Assembly: GCA_013214715.1 (NCBI GenBank)
Contig: JABSSB010000125.1
Location: forward strand, 1-37,987
Direction: 5' to 3'
DNA length: 37,987 nucleotides
From: Paracoccaceae bacterium
GTDB lineage: Bacteria; Pseudomonadota; Alphaproteobacteria; Rhodobacterales; Rhodobacteraceae
Shown here in pieces: positions 26,567 to 33,978 of the stretch. The position numbers and the translations under genes are program-made. The stretch's first letter is position 1. The number at the start of each line of letters is the position of its first letter. The notes under the pieces were generated by a model. The model ran no database searches. It worked only from the letters and a program-made list of their open reading frames with translations, and was not told the origin of the DNA.

Positions 26567-27829
26567 GTGCCATTGAAGACAAGCTGGGTGACAAGCGCCA
26601 ATAGCGCCGATCATCCATTCCCGCTCAACAACCTGCCCTATGGCGTTTTCTCGCAAGGCGATGACGATCCGCGCTGCGGCGTGGCGATCGGGGACATGAT
26701 CCTTGACCTGCGCGCCGCCGAGGAAAACGGCCTGGTTGTCTTGATGGAGGAGCCGCTTTTTGAAGCGCCCTATTGGAATGATCTGATGGAGCAAGGCCCC
26801 GCCGTCTGGACCGCGCTGCGCAACCGGCTGACCGATCTGCTGGGCGAGGGCAGCCCTGCGCAGGCCGCACTGCATGCCTGCATGGTGCCGCAATCCGATG
26901 CGCAGATGCATATGCCTATCGTGGTGTCGGAATACACCGATTTCTATGCCTCGCGGAACCACGCCTTCAATGTCGGCACGATGTTTCGCGGCCCAGACAA
27001 TGCGCTGCCGCCAAACTGGCTGCATATGCCCATCGGCTATAATGGCCGCGCCTCATCGGTGGTGGTGTCAGGCACCGATATCCGTCGCCCCTGGGGTCAG
27101 GTGAAATCCCCCAAACATGATCTGCCCGCGTTCCAACCTTCGCGGCGGTTCGATTTCGAACTTGAGATGGGCGCCATCGTGGGCACGCCGTCGGAAGGGC
27201 CGGTCACGGTTCAGCAGGCCGATGACATGATCTTTGGCTATGTGCTGCTGAATGACTGGTCCGCGCGCGATATCCAGGGCTGGGAATATGTGCCGCTTGG
27301 TCCGTTTCAGGGCAAGGCAACGGCCACGTCGATCAGCCCATGGATCGTGACCAAAGCCGCGTTGGAGCCGTTTCGCACCGATACGCCCCCGCGAGAGTTT
27401 GCGCTGCTGGACCATTTGAAAGACTGTGGGCCAATGCTCTATGATATCGACCTGACTGTGACGCTGACCCCGGCTGGCGGCGCAGCGCAGCAGATCAGCC
27501 GCACGAATTATGCCACCATGTATTACTCCGCCGCGCAGCAGCTTGCGCATCATGCCTCATCGGGCTGTCCGATGACTCCGGGCGATCTTCTGGGTTCGGG
27601 CACGGTGTCGGGGACGGAGCCGGACAGCCGTGGGTCGATGCTTGAACTCAGCTGGGGTGGACAAGAGCCGATGCAGATCGGTGAGGCGACGCGCAGCTTT
27701 CTGGAAGATGGCGACCGCTTGACGCTGTCGGGGGCGGCCCAGGGCGATGGGTATTCCATCGGGTTTGGCAGGTGCACGGGCGTGATCCTGCCCGCCCAGC
27801 CCGACCCGTTTGCAGAGACAAAAGGATAG
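26567..27829 (+). CDS. fahA: Fumarylacetoacetase
   Basis: Hydrolyses fumarylacetoacetate to fumarate and acetoacetate, the last step of the homogentisate pathway. The 420-aa length is normal. EYTDFYASRNHAFNVGTMFRG supplies the metal Asp and the catalytic His. FDFELEMGAIVG gives the acidic metal ligands, and LLNDWSARDIQGWEYVPLGPFQGKATATSISPW the remaining Asp and the active-site Lys. LLGSGTVSGTEPDSRGSMLEL is the C-terminal fold signature. The GTG start at 26567 has AGGAAAGGA 6 nt before it. The MBL gene follows after 4 bp, indicating one transcript. Confidence 0.96.
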   Translation: MPLKTSWVTSANSADHPFPLNNLPYGVFSQGDDDPRCGVAIGDMILDLRAAEENGLVVLMEEPLFEAPYWNDLMEQGPAVWTALRNRLTDLLGEGSPAQAALHACMVPQSDAQMHMPIVVSEYTDFYASRNHAFNVGTMFRGPDNALPPNWLHMPIGYNGRASSVVVSGTDIRRPWGQVKSPKHDLPAFQPSRRFDFELEMGAIVGTPSEGPVTVQQADDMIFGYVLLNDWSARDIQGWEYVPLGPFQGKATATSISPWIVTKAALEPFRTDTPPREFALLDHLKDCGPMLYDIDLTVTLTPAGGAAQQISRTNYATMYYSAAQQLAHHASSGCPMTPGDLLGSGTVSGTEPDSRGSMLELSWGGQEPMQIGEATRSFLEDGDRLTLSGAAQGDGYSIGFGRCTGVILPAQPDPFAETKG

Positions 27830-27833
27830 AGAC

Positions 27834-28784
27834 ATGAGCAAGCGCTTTGCCTCTCAAGGCGATATGGCGGACAAGCAGATCAGTTTTTCTCAGATCGGGC
27901 CGGGGCTTTATGCCTTTACCGCCGAAGGGGACCCGAATACCGGCGTGATCATCGGCGATGACAGCGTGATGATCATCGACGCGCAGGCGACGCCGCGGCT
28001 GGCCTCCAAAGTGATCGAATGCGTGCGGTCCGTCACCGAAAAGCCAATCAGCCATGTGGTGCTGACCCATTATCACGCAGTGCGGGTGCTGGGCGCGTCG
28101 GCCTATGGGGCGGGTCAGGTGATCATGTCGGAAAAGGCCCGCGCCATGGTGGCCGAGCGAGGCCAGGAAGACTGGGACAGCGAGTTTCAGCGCTTCCCGC
28201 GCCTGTTTCAGGGGCATGAGAGCATCCCAGGCCTGACCTGGCCCACAACCACGTTCCACGGGCGAATGTCGGTCTATCTAGGCCAGCGCCGGGTCGATCT
28301 GATGCAGCTGGGCCGGGCGCATACAGCGGGCGATGCGGTGGCATATGTGCCGGATGCCAATGTGATGTTCACCGGCGATATCGTCGAATATCACTCCGCC
28401 TGTTATTGCGGCGACGGGCATTTCCATGACTGGCCCAAAACGCTTGAGGCGATCCGCCGCTTTGACTTGGACGCGGTTGCACCGGGGCGCGGCGATGCGC
28501 TGGTGGGGGCCGATATGGTCAATGCCGCGCTGGACAGCACGGCGGATTTCGTGACCTCAACCTACCGTCCGGCGGCGCGGGTAGCGCTGCGCGGCGGCAC
28601 GCTGAAAGAGGCCTGGGACGCCGTCCGCGCCGCCTGCGATCCGAAATTCAGCGATTATGCGATCTATGAACACTGCCTGCCTTTCAACGTCGCGCGTGCC
28701 TATGACGAGGCGCTGGATATCGATACGCCCCGCATCTGGACCGCCGAACGAGACATGAAAATGTGGGAGGCGTTGCAGGGCTGA
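27834..28784 (+). CDS. MBL-fold protein with reduced metal site
   Basis: A 316-aa metallo-beta-lactamase-fold protein. Where hydrolases have HxHxDH this one has HYHAVR. The third site-1 histidine is present in GRAHTAGD, and the bridging Asp in MFTGDIVEYHS. The final PGHG-type histidine is replaced in APGRGDALVG. So the three site-1 His are kept while Asp, His and the last His of site 2 are Val, Arg and Arg. A CYCGDGHFHDW segment follows the FTGD motif. ATG 27834 is 4 bp after fahA, with AGGATAGAG overlapping the fahA stop. I recall similar HYHAVR proteins in other roseobacter homogentisate clusters. Its reaction is unknown; the context suggests a role with the FAD monooxygenase or thioester/ester intermediates. 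Confidence 0.85.
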   Translation: MSKRFASQGDMADKQISFSQIGPGLYAFTAEGDPNTGVIIGDDSVMIIDAQATPRLASKVIECVRSVTEKPISHVVLTHYHAVRVLGASAYGAGQVIMSEKARAMVAERGQEDWDSEFQRFPRLFQGHESIPGLTWPTTTFHGRMSVYLGQRRVDLMQLGRAHTAGDAVAYVPDANVMFTGDIVEYHSACYCGDGHFHDWPKTLEAIRRFDLDAVAPGRGDALVGADMVNAALDSTADFVTSTYRPAARVALRGGTLKEAWDAVRAACDPKFSDYAIYEHCLPFNVARAYDEALDIDTPRIWTAERDMKMWEALQG

Positions 28785-28815
28785 ACGCACCAGCGGCAAC
28801 AGGGGGAGGACGCCG

Positions 28816-30441
28816 ATGGCCTATGACTACAAACGCCAACCCTATGTGACCCCGCCGGGGATCACAGCATCCGAGCCGCGCCATCCCGTGGCGATCATCG
28901 GGGCGGGGCCGGTGGGTTTGGCCATGGCCATTGATCTGGCCTTGCACGGCGTGGCTTGCGTGGTGCTGGATGACAATGATGTGGTGTCGATCGGATCGCG
29001 GGGCCTGTGCTGGGCCAAGCGCACGCTGGAGATTTACGACCGGCTGGGGGTTGGTCAACGCATCACCGACAAGGGTGTGACATGGCAGGTCGGGCGGCAG
29101 TTTCACGGGGAGGCCGAGCTTTTCAATTTCGACCTCCTGCCCGAGCCGGGGCATAAGATGCCGGCCTTTGTGAACCTTCAGCAATATTACGTCGAAGATT
29201 ATCTGATCGACCGCGCGCGGGATTTTCCCGACCTGATTGACCTGCGCTTCAAGAACACAGTCACGGGCCACCAAGATCAGGGCGATCATGTGCGCCTGAG
29301 GATCGACACGCCAGACGGACCCTATGAGATCGACGCGCACTATCTGCTGGCCTGCGACGGGGCGAAATCACCAACGCGGGCGCGGATGGGGCTGGGCTTT
29401 GACGGGCAAAGCTTTGAGGAACAATTCCTCATTGCCGATATCGAAATGCATGCCAGCCCCTTTGGCGATACGGACGTACCCGAACGTTGGTTCTGGTTCG
29501 ATCCAGCCTTTCATCCCGGCAAATCGGCGCTGCTGCATATGCAGCCCGACAATATCTATCGCATCGACCTGCAACTGGCCGCCGGGGCCGATCCCAAAGC
29601 CGAGGCACAGCCCGACCGCGTGATGCCACGCATCAAGGCGATGCTGGGCGACAAGGACTTCCGACTGGATTGGGTCAGCGTCTACAGCTTCCGTTGTGCG
29701 CGGCTAGAGCGGTTCGTACATGACCGGGTGATCTTTGTCGGCGATAGCGCGCATGTGGTCAGCCCCTTTGGCGCGCGCGGTGGTAATGGCGGCATTCAGG
29801 ATGTCGACAATCTGGGTTGGAAACTGGCCGCCATTCTGAACGGCGATGCGCCGATGGCGCTGCTGGAGAGCTATGATTCCGAACGCGGGCACGCGGCGGA
29901 TGAAAACATCCTCAATTCCGCCCGCGCGACGAATTTCATGACGCCGAAAAGCCCGGCAGAGGCTGAATTTAGGGCCGAAACCCTGCGCCTTGCGCGCTGC
30001 GAACACTTTGCGCGGAAACTGCTGAATTCGGGAAGGCTGTCTCTGCCTGCCTCTTACGCCGGGATGGCATTGCAAACGCCGTCAGATGCGCCAGTGCCAC
30101 CGGGCGCGGCCTGCCCGGATGCGCCGTTGAAGGACGGTGATAATAACCCCGTCTGGCTCATCGACCTACTGCGTGGCTTCACGCTGCTGGGGCTTGGCAA
30201 TGTCAGCCTGCCCACAGTTGAAGGGATCACCCGCATCGGTATTGATCAAACAGGCGATTACCCTTGTTTCGCCGATCCCGACGGGCTGGCCAGCGCCCGT
30301 TATGGCTGCGACCGCGCCTATCTGATCCGCCCGGACGGGCATGTCTGCGCCAGCTTCACCGCGCCGACGCGGGCCGGGATCGCGGCCGCGCGGGATCGCG
30401 CGCTGGGTCAGCACATCACCGAAAGCGAGAGCGCGGCATGA
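28816..30441 (+). CDS. FAD-dependent aromatic monooxygenase (class A, PHBH fold)
   Basis: A 541-aa flavoprotein of the group that includes 3-(3-hydroxyphenyl)propionate hydroxylase MhpA. It has the FAD dinucleotide motif VAIIGAGPVGLAMAIDLALHG (about 26-46), the NAD(P)H/FAD DG motif LACDGAKSPTRARMGL, and the second FAD motif VIFVGDSAHVVSPFGARGGNGGIQDVDNLGWKLA. A thioredoxin-like C-terminal part follows (about 410-541). Position after fahA and the MBL gene and 4-bp overlap with the DUF2783 gene suggest it hydroxylates an aromatic acid to make homogentisate, for example 3-hydroxyphenylacetate as for MhaA in Pseudomonas putida. The substrate is inference. Confidence 0.88.
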   Translation: MAYDYKRQPYVTPPGITASEPRHPVAIIGAGPVGLAMAIDLALHGVACVVLDDNDVVSIGSRGLCWAKRTLEIYDRLGVGQRITDKGVTWQVGRQFHGEAELFNFDLLPEPGHKMPAFVNLQQYYVEDYLIDRARDFPDLIDLRFKNTVTGHQDQGDHVRLRIDTPDGPYEIDAHYLLACDGAKSPTRARMGLGFDGQSFEEQFLIADIEMHASPFGDTDVPERWFWFDPAFHPGKSALLHMQPDNIYRIDLQLAAGADPKAEAQPDRVMPRIKAMLGDKDFRLDWVSVYSFRCARLERFVHDRVIFVGDSAHVVSPFGARGGNGGIQDVDNLGWKLAAILNGDAPMALLESYDSERGHAADENILNSARATNFMTPKSPAEAEFRAETLRLARCEHFARKLLNSGRLSLPASYAGMALQTPSDAPVPPGAACPDAPLKDGDNNPVWLIDLLRGFTLLGLGNVSLPTVEGITRIGIDQTGDYPCFADPDGLASARYGCDRAYLIRPDGHVCASFTAPTRAGIAAARDRALGQHITESESAA

Positions 30442-30632
30442 CGCAGGATAATCTCAGCCCCGACCAGGACCGATTTTACGCAGCGCTCATGGCCGCGCAT
30501 GAGGGGTTGTCAGATGACGAAAGCCGGGCGTTGAATGCCCGGCTTGTGCTGATGATGGCCAATCAGATTGGCGATGTGCCCCTGCTTGAGGCCCTGCTGC
30601 AACAGGCGCGCCAGATGACCGACGCGCCCTGA
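30438..30632 (+). CDS. DUF2783 small protein
   Basis: 64 aa, MTQDNLSPDQDRFYAALMAAHEGLSDDESRALNARLVLMMANQIGDVPLLEALLQQARQ. ALNARLVLMMANQIGD is the DUF2783 signature. It is all-helical and acidic, with no membrane segment. The ATG overlaps the monooxygenase stop (ATGA), so translation is coupled and the amounts are probably matched. The ORF-track entry starting at 30264 is the same frame with an excessive upstream extension. A small coupling-protein role for the monooxygenase, as for MhaB, is plausible but unproven. No maleylacetoacetate isomerase gene follows. Confidence 0.85.
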   Translation: MTQDNLSPDQDRFYAALMAAHEGLSDDESRALNARLVLMMANQIGDVPLLEALLQQARQMTDAP

Positions 30633-30778
30633 GGTTTACTTGGCCTCATTCATCGTCAGGCGTTCAACTGCGCATAGCGGCGATGCAATGACAAAGGATC
30701 GCAGATTTCCCATGCATGGCTGCCTTTGCCGCGATCAGGGAGTCTCGCTGAGCAGGCGCAGTTCTCGCTTGCGCTGTG

Positions 30779-31335
30779 TCAGGCCCGGATATCCGCTTCG
30801 ACGCCTTTGGCCATGCTCGGATGCGCGCGGATCTGAAACTCCGGCACGGTTGCGGCCTTGCGATGCGCCATGAAATCGCGCGCCAGCGTGACCACGATGC
30901 TCGACAGCGCAAGGATCGCCACCAGATTGGTCACCGCCATGATCCCGATCGCAAGAGCCGCGATATTGAACACCACGGCCACGGCCTGCACCGCGCCCCA
31001 TAGCAAGATCACCATGACCGCGCCGCGCAATACGGCCCACCGGCGCGCGCTGCCAAGACCCAGATAGATCATCCCGCTTTCTGCATAGGGATAGGAGGCA
31101 ATGATCGTTGTGAAAGCAAAGAGCAGGATCACAATGGCAATGAAACACAGGCCGAAATCCCCTCTTTGTCCGCGGCATCAGCCCCCAAGGTGCAGCGCAG
31201 CATCTCTTTGAACCCGGTGATCTGCAAGAAACCCAGCCGCAGCGTAAAATAAAGACCTGCACCCAGCAGGCCATAGATCAGCACATATTCCGACAGAATT
31301 TGATGGAACAGAGCGATCAGATACACGGCTGCCAT
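30779..31335 (-). pseudogene. Sodium:alanine symporter (AGCS) remnant with large internal deletion
   Basis: The 5' part from ATG 31335 reads MAAVYLIALFHQILSEY, YGLLGAGLYFTLRLGFLQITGFKEMLRCTLG, the first helix and start of an AGCS transporter of about 450-500 aa. After DKEGISA the frame ends in a stop near 31129. The C-terminal part resumes in another frame at about 31150 as FGLCFIAIVILLFAFTTIIASYPYAESGMIYLG (AGCS motif FAFTT-x-x-x-x-Y-YAE) and runs to the TGA at 30779. About 250-300 residues in between, including the substrate/Na+ site, are gone. The gene is non-functional. Confidence 0.8.
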
Positions 31336-31443
31336 TCCCAGGAGTGATGAGGTGCAACCTATGGTCCCCCGGCCGGATCGGGAGGGATGGGTAGCGGCTA
31401 TGCCCTGGCCCCAACCGATCCCCCAACCGCCTTGTCTGCATAT

Positions 31444-31477
31444 AAAAAACACCCGCCCCTGATACCAGGGACAGGTG
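31444..31477 (-). terminator. Rho-independent terminator of rpmI-rplT
   Basis: On the minus strand CACCTGTCCCTG pairs with CAGGGGCGGGTG (12 bp with two G-T pairs) around a GTAT loop and is followed by TTTTTT. It lies 28 bp after the rplT stop. Confidence 0.88.
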
Positions 31478-31505
31478 CAAATTCTGGTGCTGTGACGCGA
31501 TCAGG

Positions 31506-31871
31506 TCAGGCGGCGAGAGCGGCCTGCGCTTTGGCCACGATGGCACCGAAGGCTTCGGGCTCATGCACGGCGAGATCGGCCAAGACCTTGCGGTCCACTT
31601 CGATCCCGGCCAGGGTCAGGCCGTTGATGAAACGCGAATAGGTCAGCGCTTCGTCATGGCTGCGCACGGCGGCGTTGATCCGCTGGATCCACAGCGCGCG
31701 GAAATTCCGCTTGCGGTTCTTGCGGTCGCGGGTTGCGTACTGGTTGGCCTTGTCAACGGCCTGGCGGGCAACCTTGAACGTGTTCTTGCGGCGGCCATAG
31801 TAACCCTTGGCGGCCTTGATCACCTTCTTGTGGCGGGCGTGGGTGGTGGTTCCACCTTTTACTCGGGACAT
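31506..31871 (-). CDS. rplT: 50S ribosomal protein L20
   Basis: A 121-aa, highly basic large-subunit protein that binds 23S rRNA early in assembly. [70 protein letters not shown] is the standard sequence; LWIQRINAA is diagnostic. It lies 17 bp downstream of rpmI and ends at a strong terminator. infC, a usual upstream partner in other bacteria, is not adjacent. Confidence 0.98.
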   Translation of the reverse strand: MSRVKGGTTTHARHKKVIKAAKGYYGRRKNTFKVARQAVDKANQYATRDRKNRKRNFRALWIQRINAAVRSHDEALTYSRFINGLTLAGIEVDRKVLADLAVHEPEAFGAIVAKAQAALAA

Positions 31872-31888
31872 ATCTCAGAGCCTCCTGA

Positions 31889-32089
31889 TCAGCGGTCGTA
31901 GGGCATGTAGCCCTTGACGATACGTGCGTCGGGGGCGCTCAGCGTGGTCGTGCCGCGGGCGTTGCGGATGAATTTCTTGTGGCGTTTGATCATGCCGTGG
32001 CGCTTGCCGGCCTGGGCCGAGATCACTTTGCCAGTGGCGCTGACCTTGAAGCGCTTCTTGGCGCTCGACTTGGTCTTCATCTTGGGCAT
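31889..32089 (-). CDS. rpmI: 50S ribosomal protein L35
   Basis: 66 aa, [52 protein letters not shown], the typical L35 start and end. AAAGGAGA lies at good spacing before the ATG. The 120-bp gap upstream should hold the promoter; a TTGCCA box 17 bp before TAAAGC is the best but weak candidate. It is co-transcribed with rplT. Confidence 0.98.
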   Translation of the reverse strand: MPKMKTKSSAKKRFKVSATGKVISAQAGKRHGMIKRHKKFIRNARGTTTLSAPDARIVKGYMPYDR

Positions 32090-32209
32090 TTCCGTCTCCT
32101 TTAGTCGGACAGGTGTTAACGCGACTCGGCATGCCTCTATTGGCCGGTCGCGCGCATGAGGCGGCGCTTTACGCCAGCGGGGTCAGCTTGGCAAGGGGCT
32201 TTTCGCAGA

Positions 32210-33232
32210 TCAGGTGACGCTGGCCGCCCAAAGGACCAGCGGTGCGCGTTTCCCGGCGGCCTCATAGGGCGGCAGGCTGCGCAGATCCGCGCGCAGGGGA
32301 TCGGGCAGCGCCTGCGCCGCCGCATCTGACAGGACGATGGCCTCATCCATCTTGCCCGCGGCCGTTTCGATCCGTGCGGCGGTGTTCATCGTGTCCCCCA
32401 ACAGGGCGATTTCCTTTTTCCAATCGCCAATGACCCCAGCGGCCAGAACACCCCGGTGAATCGCCACGCGCAGGCGCGGGCTATGGAAATAGGCTTTTTG
32501 ATAGGCCCGGTCGCGCCGCGCCAGCGCGTGATGCATCCGCCGCGCACAGTCCAGAGCCCGAACCGCTTCATCTCCATGCCGATGGGGCCATGTCACAAAG
32601 ACCGCATCCCCGACATAGCGATGCACGGCGCCGCCAGTGCGGTCAATCGCCGGAGAGAGTTCCTGCGCCACATCCGCCAGAAAGCTGTGAAAGCGCAATT
32701 CCCCCAAAGCCTCGCCCAATTCGGTTGACCCGGCGATATCGGCGACAAGGACAACGCGTTCTTCCAGCCGGGGACGATGATAGCGCCCGGACAACAGCGA
32801 TTGCGCCGCTTCGATCCCCAGCAGCCTGAGCGTCTCTGTCAGAAAGGCAAACCCGCCCGCCACGGTGATCGACATCGCAAACACCCAGGCAAAATTGGGT
32901 TCGTCCCAGGGGCGCGGCACATCCATCACCAAACCCGGCAGGCTCAGCCCCAGCAGGATCGCCGCACTGTAAAGCAGGGCGCGCAGCAGAACGATCACAA
33001 GGGGCGGAAAGCGTCGCGCCAGACGCAGCGAGGGGTTGGACAGGATCAGAACCTCGCTGCCGGAACAACCCAGCCCGATCACCACGCCCTGCGCCGCGCC
33101 CATCACAAGGACCAAAGCCGTCAATGGCCCATCGGTCACCGACGCCGCGATGATCATCCCGACGATGGAGGAGGTCGCCATCACAAGGCCGATGAATTCC
33201 AGCCGTGTGCGCAGTTGAGATTTGCTTAGCAT
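32210..33232 (-). CDS. Membrane-bound class III adenylate/guanylate cyclase
   Basis: About 340 aa from ATG 33232. The N-terminal half has about four hydrophobic helices (FIGLVMATSSIVGMII, LTALVLVMGAAQGVVIGLG, VIVLLRALLYSAAILLGLSLPGLV, WVFAMSITVAGGFAFL). The C-terminal cyclase domain begins near residue 165. VVLVADIAGSTELGE carries the first metal Asp, YVGDAVFVTWP the second, and LLGDTMNTAARIETA the transition-state Asn and Arg, so it should be active. It makes a cyclic nucleotide from ATP (or GTP); the specificity is not certain. It lies downstream of the LysE pseudogene and stands apart from rpmI-rplT. Confidence 0.85.
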   Translation of the reverse strand: MLSKSQLRTRLEFIGLVMATSSIVGMIIAASVTDGPLTALVLVMGAAQGVVIGLGCSGSEVLILSNPSLRLARRFPPLVIVLLRALLYSAAILLGLSLPGLVMDVPRPWDEPNFAWVFAMSITVAGGFAFLTETLRLLGIEAAQSLLSGRYHRPRLEERVVLVADIAGSTELGEALGELRFHSFLADVAQELSPAIDRTGGAVHRYVGDAVFVTWPHRHGDEAVRALDCARRMHHALARRDRAYQKAYFHSPRLRVAIHRGVLAAGVIGDWKKEIALLGDTMNTAARIETAAGKMDEAIVLSDAAAQALPDPLRADLRSLPPYEAAGKRAPLVLWAASVT

Positions 33233-33272
33233 CGGATACTCGGGGCAGCTACGCCCCAGCCATAGCAACCTG

Positions 33273-33866
33273 TCAGCGGCTCAACAACAGGCGCAGGCCC
33301 GATCCGCCCAGCACCAGCGCTGCCACCCGGTCGAGCCAGAGCTTGGCCGCCATAGAGCGACGCGAGACGGCCGCGCTGCCCATGGCCAAAGCCAAAGTAG
33401 AATAGAACAGCAGTTCGACGACAAAATGATTGGCCACCACCAGCAGGCTTTGTGTCAGCGTCATCTCGGGCGGAAAGATCACCACCAGCACGGCGGCGGC
33501 AAAAAGCACCGATTTCGGGTTGAGCAGGTTCACTGCGACGCCCTGCCGAAACGCATGTTGGGCGGGCTGTGGCTCGGTGGTGACCGGCGCGCGCGCTGCG
33601 CCACATGCCGATGGCAACATACATCAGATAGGCTGCGCCAAGCGTTTTCACGAGCGTATAGGCCCAGGGAAAAAGGACAAACACCGCCTTGAGCCCCAAC
33701 AGCGCGTCCAGAGCGCCGCGACCAGCCCCAGCCCCGCGCCCACGGCGATGCCCGCGCGCCGCCCGGCGCCCAGCGTTGTCTTGATCGCCATCAGCAAGGC
33801 CGGACCAGGGCTGGCAATGGCGGCGAGCAAGGCGATGTTGAAGGCGACGAGGTGGGTCAGGGCCAT
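33273..33866 (-). pseudogene. LysE/RhtB family exporter, two frameshifts
   Basis: Reading starts at ATG 33866: MALTHLVAFNIALLAAIASPGPALLMAIKTTLGAGRRAGIAVGAGLGLVAALW, a typical LysE N-terminus. It shifts near 33710 to LLGLKAVFVLFPWAYTLVKTLGAAYLMYVAIGMWRSAR, then near 33595 to APVTTEPQPAQHAFRQGVAVNLLNPKSVLFAAAVLVVIFPP and ends at AAKLWLDRVAALVLGGSGLRLLLSR. All parts of a roughly 200-aa amino-acid exporter are present but in three frames. The loss is recent, since the rest is well preserved. Confidence 0.82.
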
Positions 33867-33908
33867 CAGGCAGCTCCGGCTTTGAGTGCGGTGATGGGGC
33901 CAGGGCCG

Positions 33909-33934
33909 CCGCCGCGCTGTCAATCACGCGGCGG
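33909..33934. other. Hairpin downstream of pyk
   Basis: CCGCCGCG and CGCGGCGG form a perfect 8-bp stem around a 10-nt loop, 45 bp after the pyk stop on the minus strand. No T-tract is present, so it may be a Rho-dependent stop aid or a transcript-end stabiliser. Confidence 0.35.
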
Positions 33935-33978
33935 GGCATTTTGGATTTGGGGCACAGCACTGCCGTTTTGGCAGGCGC

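Noticed and set aside
33900-33978. Short peptide frame (MPRRVIDSAAAALAP) after pyk
   Set aside because: It overlaps a perfect hairpin and the start of the LysE frame; no ribosome-binding site or known family.
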